Source: Lunularia cruciata
Lineage: Eukaryota; Streptophyta; Marchantiopsida; Lunulariales; Lunulariaceae
Assembly (NCBI GenBank): GCA_948567375.1
Contig: OX419755.1
Span: 80,432,218-80,496,217, forward strand
DNA length: 64,000 nucleotides
Direction of reading: 5' to 3'
How positions within the stretch are numbered: the stretch's first letter is position 1; every line of letters starts with the position of its first letter. Below are positions 56,220 to 64,000 of the stretch, piece by piece. The position numbers and the translations under genes are program-made. A model generated the notes under the pieces. The model did no database searches. It was given only the letters and a program-made list of their open reading frames with translations, and had not been told where the DNA came from.

Positions 56220-57900
56220 ACCCAACCAAGTGCAAACACCACCAAGTGCCAACACCAACTAAGCAATACCAAGGGCCAATACCCATGTAACACTACCCAC
56301 TAATGTAACTCTAATTGAGATAACTACACTAAGGAAAAGGGCAACTTATAACCTACCATCACAACACGCACTCTCATGATTTGTTGGTCATCACTTCCTA
56401 CCTCACTGAAGAGAAATAAAGATAGTCTGATTGTTCATCACTCTAGCCTCACTACTGAGAGCACACTAGAGCACCAATGCTAAAAATTCAAGGCACCTCA
56501 TACAAATATGGTGCACAAACAAGCAATAGAGAATGGAGGGAGTCCAATCATAGGAAATCTAAACAAAAACACTCCATCTCACAAGCAACGTAGGATTGAC
56601 TTTGCCACCATTTGGCATTTGACAAAAGAGAAGTTTGTATATATGTCTTACCAAGATCACCAAGAATGAGATCAAACTGCCTCTCCTAGCCAAAGCTACA
56701 AGTGTATAGATAACAATGTGCCAATCACCAAGACAAGAAATGAGGGTGGACCAATTGGCTAGGGCACTAGTCTAGGAACAAGAGATCTAGGGGTCAAACC
56801 CTATTGTGCAAAATCTAGCAAGATGGGCAGATTTTGTCAAACAATGACCAAGATCTACTCTAAACTAGCTAGCCTCGTGCCAGCAAGCTGGCCCTTCTAG
56901 GCCTTCATAGCCCTATGCCTCAAAGTCTTTAAACGCCCAAATGAAGCCTTTCTTCTTGCCACTTTGAACTTCCTTGAAATTTGGCAAAACTCCTCCAAAT
57001 CTGGCAAAACTCCACCAACTCTGGCCAAAATCTACAACTTCAAAACTCCTCTAAATCTAGAAAAACTCCTCCAAATCTGGCAAAACTCCACCAACTCTGG
57101 GCAAAATCTACAACTTCAAAACTCCTCTAAATCTAGAAAAACTCCTCCAAATCTTCAATTTTACTTTTTGAGCCCAACTCGTAACAAATTGGTCATGCCT
57201 TCACCTCTTGAGCTCAAAATCACAACCATTGCTCAAAATTTGCTTCTTCTTTGCTCAAAAATTGGCCAACACTTCCACACATCATCTGCATTACTGCCAA
57301 ATCTACATCAAGCAACAAGCTTGTGCACACCAAAGAAAACTTGAACTTTGATTGAGCTACCAATGATCTATTGCACTTGGAGATACCACCAACACTTATA
57401 GTTTTTGCATCCAATTTCCTCCTTACTTCACTTCTTTTATATAATTCAAATCATTAACAACTCTCAAATCAACTCAACTTAGATAAGTTCCTGATTTGTC
57501 ACTCTATAAACTACAAACAACTAGGCACTGATTACAATCAAGCCACACCCACTCTAGCTAAGAGAATCCAGGTGATGTTCACCGATCACTATCTACCATA
57601 ACCATGAACTTGAAGGTTTAACATCAGAGAAGTGAGCTCTCTAGAGCTACACTTTGAAAGTATACCCTTGAACTCGAGCTAGGCCTAAAACCCTAATGGT
57701 CTTGCTCATGGCACACTTGATGGTGCAAATGGTACAAAGTGATGGTGGGCCCCACCGTGAAGTTAATACTCCAAATAAAAAGTCTTACCATCAGAAAGTA
57801 GCCTATGGGAAATTACTGAAATACCTCTAACTACTATCATTGCAACTCCAATGTCCGAGCAATCTAGATACGACACTACAAATAGTGTGACAAATTGAAT
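56220..57900. other. Repeat-derived DNA between two gypsy remnants
   Basis: No supported gene. A 76-bp tandem array of about 2.1 units starts at 56991, with unit starts TCCTCCAAAT at 56991, 57067 and 57143. The low-complexity open frame across it is a by-product. LTRs of either neighbouring gypsy could lie here but were not recognised. Confidence 0.4.
56991..57157. repeat. 76-bp tandem array
   Basis: Units begin at 56991, 57067 and 57143 (the last partial) with TCCTCCAAATCT; the first two units are nearly identical. Confidence 0.85.
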
Positions 57901-59002
57901 ATTGGTCGTGTGTAAGAATCATGGATTTGCTACTTTAGGAGTTGATGCAAGGAATGAAGAGGATCTTGAATGAGTTTAAGGAGATCAAGATGACCATGGA
58001 GGAATTGCAAAATCAAGTATGTACCATCAAGAATGATCAAGTAATGCACGTAAGAAAGCCATCCCAACAACTAGCACCAATAATCAAAGTACTTGGAGAG
58101 TTTCTCATACCAAGGACATTATTCAATCAACAACCAAGCCACATTGTTACTACAAATGAAAAAGACATGCAACATTGAGCCTTACAAAGGAAAACTTTTC
58201 ATGGGAGTAATGGAAAATTGGATTTCAAAAATGAATTGATACCTTTGATTATTCACAACTAATATCACTCATCATTTGGCACCCATGTTTGCATGTGGAC
58301 ACTTGATTGATAAAGCTCTCATATGGTATGATGGGAAAAATCATTGTTGGTAGAAGAAAGAGAGGTCACTTGGACAGCCATACACAAAGAGCGGCTTAAG
58401 AATTTCCAATCTGTGGATTTTGTACAAATGGTCCAAACTAGACACTAGGAGTTGAAGCAAAAAGAATAGCATATAGGAATACATGGAGGTATTTCTTGAT
58501 CTATAGGTTGCTATAATCAATATGAACCTAATCCAAGCTCTTGATAATTTCAAAAGGGGATTAAAAGAGCGGATCCATCAAGAGGTAATGGTACAAAATC
58601 CTTGCATTATTTTTGAAGCCATTATCTATGCTCAAATAATAGCAAGAGCACTTGGAGGAGTTGAAGCGATAACACTGATGCAAAACTATCAAGCTAACAC
58701 ACACTATTTTGGTGGACCAATTCCTATGGAATTGGGCAACATTTGGTTCCAAGATGGAAGAGCAAGACCCCTCCAAGAAGAATGGGGACGGATCAAAGAA
58801 ACAAGAGAAGGAGTGCCATAGGGAGAAGGGGTTTGGGTTGAACAACGATGTTGTTATAATTGTTGCCCAATTGGGCACATAGCTATTGATTGTCATGCTT
58901 GTCATCTTAGAGGACCTCTTGACAAGCAACCTTTGAACTACATGGAGAGACAAATCAAAGAGGAGGATGTTGAAATCACATTTGAAAATGAAGATCGCCA
59001 AT

Positions 59003-59747
59003 TGTAATACTCTAAGGACATGAGAAGAGAGAAAAAACAGGTTTCACATTCAATCATCCGATGCCCCAAAGGAGCACCTTCTCTTTATTATATAGACAAA
59101 GAGGATCTCCTCCAAGGAAGCTCTACCATAGGATTAGGCACATAGATAGGTGACATGTCAATAAACTCCACCCTTGGATTATTTACTTGGATGGATAACA
59201 TGTTGGTCTTGATCCTATCTGGTTGGTCAAACAAGCTTTGATCAAAGGGAATCTTTTAAGGAATTTTCCTATAGGAATCTCAAAATCACATGGGTGAGGT
59301 ACCATTGGAAAGCTCTAGACAAGATAAACCAAGGGGGTAGGCAAGCCCTTCCTTTGTTGGGGGGAGATTTGCACATTTTTTAGATCTAATTTATCTGTTT
59401 AGGCCTCTAAAATTGCCTTCAAGGATTTCAGCCATATTTTGGTTCCTACTCTATTAGTAGAAGTCTCTTTTTGGTGATATCTCTTTTTGATCTATTTATT
59501 TCATCATGTGTAACATCTTTCTAGATGTTACCAAACCAATTTCACCTTTAAATCATATGTCTAGCTATTTGAAAAGTTCTAAGGTTCTAAGGTTTTCAAG
59601 TCTATTTTGATTTCTGCCCTATTAGTAAAATTATTCTTTTGGTGATACTTCTATCTGATCTATTTTTTCCATCATGTATAACATCATTCCAAATGTTACC
59701 AAGCCAAATTTCACATTGAGATCATATGGCTAACTCTTGGTATTACA
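59003..59747 (-). repeat. Solo family-B LTR (copy 3) with CCAAT target duplication
   Basis: 745 bp on the minus strand, TGTAATACCAAGAG...GAGTATTACA, flanked by an exact 5-bp repeat CCAAT (58998-59002 and 59748-59752). It lies between Gag and Pol of element C. It retains both internal ~150-bp units. No internal region accompanies it, so it is a solo LTR from LTR-LTR recombination. Confidence 0.93.
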
Positions 59748-61107
59748 CCAATAAATGTACCTTGCGGCCTTACTAGCTTAATGAGGAAAGAGTATAAGCA
59801 AGAGAAGGAAAAGGGCAAGTTTACAAAGGTAGAGGAAGACAAATGCATAATAAGTTGTCATAAATGGAGTCCTAGAAGGCAATTTGGTGAAAGTGTTGCT
59901 AGACCATAAAGCAACAAAGAATTTTCTATCTTGCTCTATTGCAATAAGGTTGGGGATGGAACTAGAGAAGGATGAGAATCACAAAGTAGAGTTACTTAAT
60001 GGTTAGACACATAGGACCTAGTCATTACCTAAAAAGGTAGTACTCTATCTATAGGAGAGTATCAAAAACAATTGAGTGGTGGGTGATACAATTAGCTCGT
60101 TATGATGCAATCTTAGACATACCATGGATGGAGCATTACAACACCATGGTGGATTGGAAAGAGAAGGTAGTGAGAACTAGTTAATGGAAGATCTTTGGGG
60201 TTAAAGAAAGATCACAAAAGCAAGAGATGCCTCTCTATGTTATAGGAACCATATCTATTAGTAAGACAAATAGATGTTTCATGGGTCTAATAAGAGAAGT
60301 CTAAAGTGCTTAACATAATTGGACAAATTCCCAATAAATTGAAAGATATGGTCAATGAGTTGCAAGATATCTTTCTAGATGAATTACCCATAGGTTTACC
60401 ACCAAAAAGGAGAGTAGATCACAAAATTGAGATATTTCTTTGAAAGATACCTCCTTGTAAGGACCCATATCAACTATCACCTCATGAGTTGGAGGAGTTT
60501 AAGGCTCAAATTGAGGATATGTTGAAAAAGGGGTTTACTTTACCCTGTGTTTTACCATATGGGGCTCTTGTATTGTTTATGAAGAAGAAGGACAAAACAA
60601 TGTGCATATACATTGACTATCAAGGACTAAATCAAAAAATAGTGAAGAATAGATACCCATTACCTTGCATGGATGACTTGTTTGATCAAGTCAATGAGGC
60701 AAGGCAAGGCACTTCACCAAACTTGAATTATGGAGTGGTTACAACCAAGTTAGGATTGTAGAGGAAGACTTACACAAAATGGTCTTTTAAACAGGTATGG
60801 TCACTTTGAGTACTTGGTGATGCCGTTTGGCCTCACCAACACTCCAACCACTTTCATGAGTTTGATGAATGACATATTTTGTATGTACTTGCATAAATCT
60901 ATTATTATATCCCTTGATGACATCTTAGTCTATAGCAAAACCATGATAGAGCATAAGCAACATCTACAAGAAGTCCTCCACATTCTATGACAAAATCAAT
61001 TATATGCCAAAATCTCAAAGTGTGAGTTTGGCAAATATGAAGTAGACTACTTGGGGCATAGAGTAAGTGCAAAAGGTATCCAAGTGCTAATAGATAAAAT
61101 AGAGGTC

Positions 61108-63088
61108 AATAAAAAACAGGGTGCTTGTGGTACCCACATTTTTCATTTTGGACAAGTTTTAAAGAAGAAGTGCCTTCTTGAAACCAAATGGACAAGAAAT
61201 GGGAGGAAATTTATATTTTGATCAAGCCCAAGGAAATCTACTTTGTGTTAGAGGAAGATAGACTCAGCTTGGATTGAAGGAGGGCATACCCAAAGGAGGA
61301 ATGGAAGTTATAGGTTGGGATTCTTGCGGGACAGTATCTCATTGATGAAAAGTCCAAATCATATGTGTTATATTTCGTTGAAAGCGTCTCGTTCAAGGCT
61401 TTCCATTGCAACTAAAATCGCAAAGTTTGAAGGTCTATAGAAGAAGTTACAAGTATTTGAAGTTTTGGGAGTAGATGTATAGATTAGTTTAATGTCTTTG
61501 GGTTGGTGTCTTTGGGTCAATGAGACTTTGGACTTGTGACTTTGGACTTCAGACTTCGGACTTGAGACTTAGGACTTTGGACTTTAGATTTACACAACTT
61601 TGGGATGGAAGCTTCTTTGCCTCAAGACAAAGATGACTAGATCTAAGATAGTCGGACCTCGGAGTGCAGTGAAGGTGACTTCGGGGATCTTGCCAGAGGC
61701 ATTAGAGAGAGTTAGGATAGAGGAAGAATAGATAGTTAGGATACACACTACTTTAATTTCAGTTTTGATTCAAGATATGATAGAATTAGAAGAGAAATAG
61801 TAGTAGTGAATAAACCCGAAGTGCAAGATCAGACTATAAGTATCTTTGGGTCAATAACATGAGTGATTAGGGGAAAGTGGGTTACAAATTGAAGGTGTAG
61901 ATAGTGTACTCATGCTTTCAATTACAATTCTTGATGAGGATATAGTAGAATTAGCAAAGGAATTGATAATAGTTAGACCCAATGTTGCAGAAGTTGGAAC
62001 TCAGGTGTCATCGGACTTGTTATTTGAGACATTAGAGAAGAGTGGGTCAAGAGATAAGGAAGTAGATGGATTATTTATGACCTCAATTGTAGTTCCTAGT
62101 GTAGAAGTAGTAGAAGTAGTGAAGGAATTAGTAGAATTAGATATAACCAAAGAAGGAGAAGTAATAGGAAAATCATCGGGTTTAAAAGCCAAAGAAAAAG
62201 TAGACATCGGATCGGATTAGTAACAGATTTGAGATCTGAAGAGGCAAATATGAAGAGTTGCATTGTCATTTTGGATCTGCAAGTAGGAAGAGTTGTTGTC
62301 AAACGGTATTTTTGTTAGTAACTATCGTTTGCTTCATTATTTAAGAGTGGCATTTGCAATCTTATGTTGTTCAGTGCTCATAATTCCTAAGAATAGATAA
62401 AGCAAAGTGTTGTGAAGTAGTGCTCATTGTCTGAGCTTGATTTCGAGTATCAACATTGTGATTGTGCTTGTGAGTGTGTGGAGAAATTTGAAGTGCAAGT
62501 CAATGTGCTTGTTGGATGTTGAATTCCGCAGCCTTGATCTTTACTTTGTGTGTTTGATCTTGAGTGAAGTGCAATTGAAGCAAAGCCTTGACAGATCTGA
62601 GAGGAACTGTAGTGTTGGTAGTATTTTGCATTTGTCAGTGTAATGCAAAGTTGATGTGAACCAATTTTGATCAAGGATGTTGTGCCTTTAGTGGAGGGGT
62701 GGAACACAATTCTGAGGTGAAGTCATTTTGCAGTGAAGTGTCATTTTCAGGAGAGCTTGAATCATCACAATCCAGATTTTTTGGAAAGATTTGATGGAGT
62801 TGTGATTAAAAAGGGTTAATTCGTGACGAGACTGCAAGTCAATGCTTGTTACTCTCTTCTGGGTGTGGTTTCTACCTGAGAGATTAAAGAAGAACTCAAG
62901 AAGAACTACAATTGTTATTATTTGACTTTGTATTTGATCAATTCTGACCTGTATCGCTACGTGAATGAACTTTACTTACCTAATTACCGCAAAAGTGATA
63001 TTTGTCGAGTTGTCATAGTGCTCTAGGAGATCAAACTCATTGATTTATCAAGGACTTCTCCAAGATTTCATAGCCTTTAATAACACTA
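61108..63088. other. Unidentified insertion in the RT of gypsy C
   Basis: The RT frame of element C stops matching near 61,107 and the downstream part reappears at 63,825. The intervening 2 kb has no recognised protein. It includes a run of GACTT(C/T)GGACTT-type repeats (61,500-61,590), a short Lys/Glu-rich frame starting ATGACTAGATCTAAG (61,630) and a Val/Glu-rich 102-codon frame (61912-62220). It may be the leader or LTR of another retroelement, but I found no LTR pair. Confidence 0.4.
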
Positions 63089-63824
63089 TGTAATACTTCG
63101 AGGACAAGAGAAGAGAGAAAACACAGATTGCACACTCAAACAATCGATGCCCCAAGGGAGCACCTTCTCTTTATTATATAGACAAAGAGGATCTCCGCCA
63201 AGGAAGCTCCACCATAGGATTAGGGACACAGATAGGTGACATGTCAGCAAGCTCCACCCTTGGATTACTTACTTGGATGAGTGACATGTCTGGTCTAGGT
63301 CCTATTTGGTTGGTCAAACAAGCTTTGACCAGAGGGAATCTTTTAGGGAATCTTCTTATAGGAATCTCAGAATCACGTGAGTAAGGTACCGGAAAGCTCT
63401 TGACGAGACAAAGCAAGGGGAGGGAAGGCCTGCCTTTCCTCTATTGGGGGGGGGAATCTGCACATTTTCAAGGCCTAATTCATCTGTTTAGGCCTCTAAA
63501 ATTGCCTTCAAAGATTTTAAGCATATTTCGGTTCTTACTCTATTAGTAGAAGTCCACTTTTGGTGATACCTCTTTCTGATATGTTTATTCCATCATGTGT
63601 AACATCCTTCCAGATGTTACCAAACCAATTCTCACCTTTAAATCATATGTCTAGCTATTGGTTCTAAGGTTCTCAAGTCTATTTCAATTTCTACCCTATT
63701 AGTAGAAGTACTCTTTTGGTGATACTTCTATCTTATCTATTTTGACCATCATGTATAACATCATTCTAGATGTTACCAAACCAAATTTCACATCTAGATC
63801 ATATGGATAGCTCTTGGTATTACA
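63089..63824 (-). repeat. Family-B LTR (copy 4)
   Basis: TGTAATACC...GAAGTATTACA on the minus strand, 736 bp, with the two internal units. No PBS follows its 3' end, so it is probably solo. Flanking pentamers (CACTA before, CACAT after) do not match cleanly, so one flank may have been rearranged. It contains the uninterrupted site into which element A inserted in copy 1. Confidence 0.85.
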
Positions 63825-64000
63825 CACATTGGGCAAGAGGAAAAAGTGGATGTAGAGAACCATACAAGAATTGGCCTTTCAAGAATTAAAAGATGCATTA
63901 CTACATGCACCAATATTGAAATGGTATGACTCAAAATGACCAATCAAGATGGCTATAGATACATCAAGTGTAGCAATATGAGCATTCCTACAAAATGAGT

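Larger units (their letters stand above)
57900..64000 (+). mobile_element. Decayed gypsy element C, interrupted twice and running off the window
   Basis: Gag: MKRILNEFKEIKMTMEEL (57,950), then NMNLIQALDNFKRGLKERIH and IPMELGNIW (58,522-58,820), and a CCHC knuckle CYNCCPIGHIAIDC (about 58,855-58,896). After a solo B LTR come a protease/linker zone and RT: KVLNIIGQIPNKLKDMV, ELEEFKAQIEDMLKKGF, IYIDYQGLNQKIVKNRYPL, FEYLVMPFGLTNTPTTFM and SLDDILVYS (the two Asp kept), ending [13 protein letters not shown] at about 61,085. A second insertion separates this from the RT-RNase H link near 63,850-63,990 (ELKDALLHAPILKW). Stops throughout show it is dead. RT style resembles chromoviruses, but the integrase end lies outside the window. 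Confidence 0.8.

Noticed and set aside
56748-56830. tRNA-like or SINE-head sequence (TTGGCTAGGGCACTAG and GGGGTCAAACCC)
   Set aside because: The box A-like and box B-like pieces are suggestive, but no cloverleaf, poly-A tail or duplication could be shown.
61912-62220. 102-codon Val/Glu-rich frame on +
   Set aside because: There is no known domain; the composition is simple and the surrounding sequence is unidentified insertion.

Overview
This is a nuclear segment of a land plant. Three conserved plant genes (a spliced peptidyl-tRNA hydrolase with GT-AG introns, a DUF3475/DUF668 protein of the PSK-SIMULATOR superfamily, and a spliced acidic protein that begins MPSGPKKR) sit beside a block of nested retroelements. 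Short introns (about 115-320 bp) and retroelement types that I associate from memory with non-seed plants suggest a bryophyte or another spore-bearing plant. That placement is low confidence.

Layout. 1-12,950: no gene that I can support; AT-rich DNA, simple repeats, a three-unit tandem array (9012-9442), a MITE-like inverted repeat (7963-8280) and a dispersed 60-bp repeat (identical at 8630 and 12484). 12,950-16,450: GA-rich leader, three-exon acidic gene on + (13407-15719) and its 3' region. 18,602-20,689: eight-exon organellar-type peptidyl-tRNA hydrolase on -. 20,690-23,746: intergenic, with a 222-bp foldback locus (22404-22625). 23,747-25,657: intronless DUF3475/DUF668 gene on -, with a probable long leader or promoter region out to about 28,450. 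28,450-30,890: intergenic.

30,890-64,000 is almost entirely retroelements, inserted in one another. (i) A decayed non-LTR-type retroelement on + (30,896-31,830 and 40,416-42,639), with a C2H2-like finger, an RT carrying QGDPLRGPLF, and a C-terminal nuclease-like region, is split by (ii) a solo LTR of family B, which is itself split by (iii) an intact Ty3/gypsy element of family A (32,364-40,196). The two 692-bp LTRs of family A look identical, and it has a 4-bp target duplication and an uninterrupted 1608-aa Gag-Pol. Further right are a gypsy-like gag-PR fragment (about 45,370-46,777), a family-B 5' LTR with a tRNA-Met-type PBS (46,778), and a decayed gypsy element on - (about 48,130-56,150). 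A third gypsy remnant on + (57,900-64,000) is interrupted by a solo B LTR with a CCAAT duplication and by a further 2.7-kb insertion.

The most interesting item is the minus-strand gypsy. Read in its own direction it encodes Gag with a zinc knuckle, protease, a complete-looking C5-cytosine methyltransferase domain, RT, RNase H, integrase, and a PHD finger after the integrase C-terminus. It carries many stop codons, so this copy is dead. The architecture implies a retroelement lineage that carried both a DNA-methylation module and a chromatin-reader module. The three host genes show no sign of acting together.
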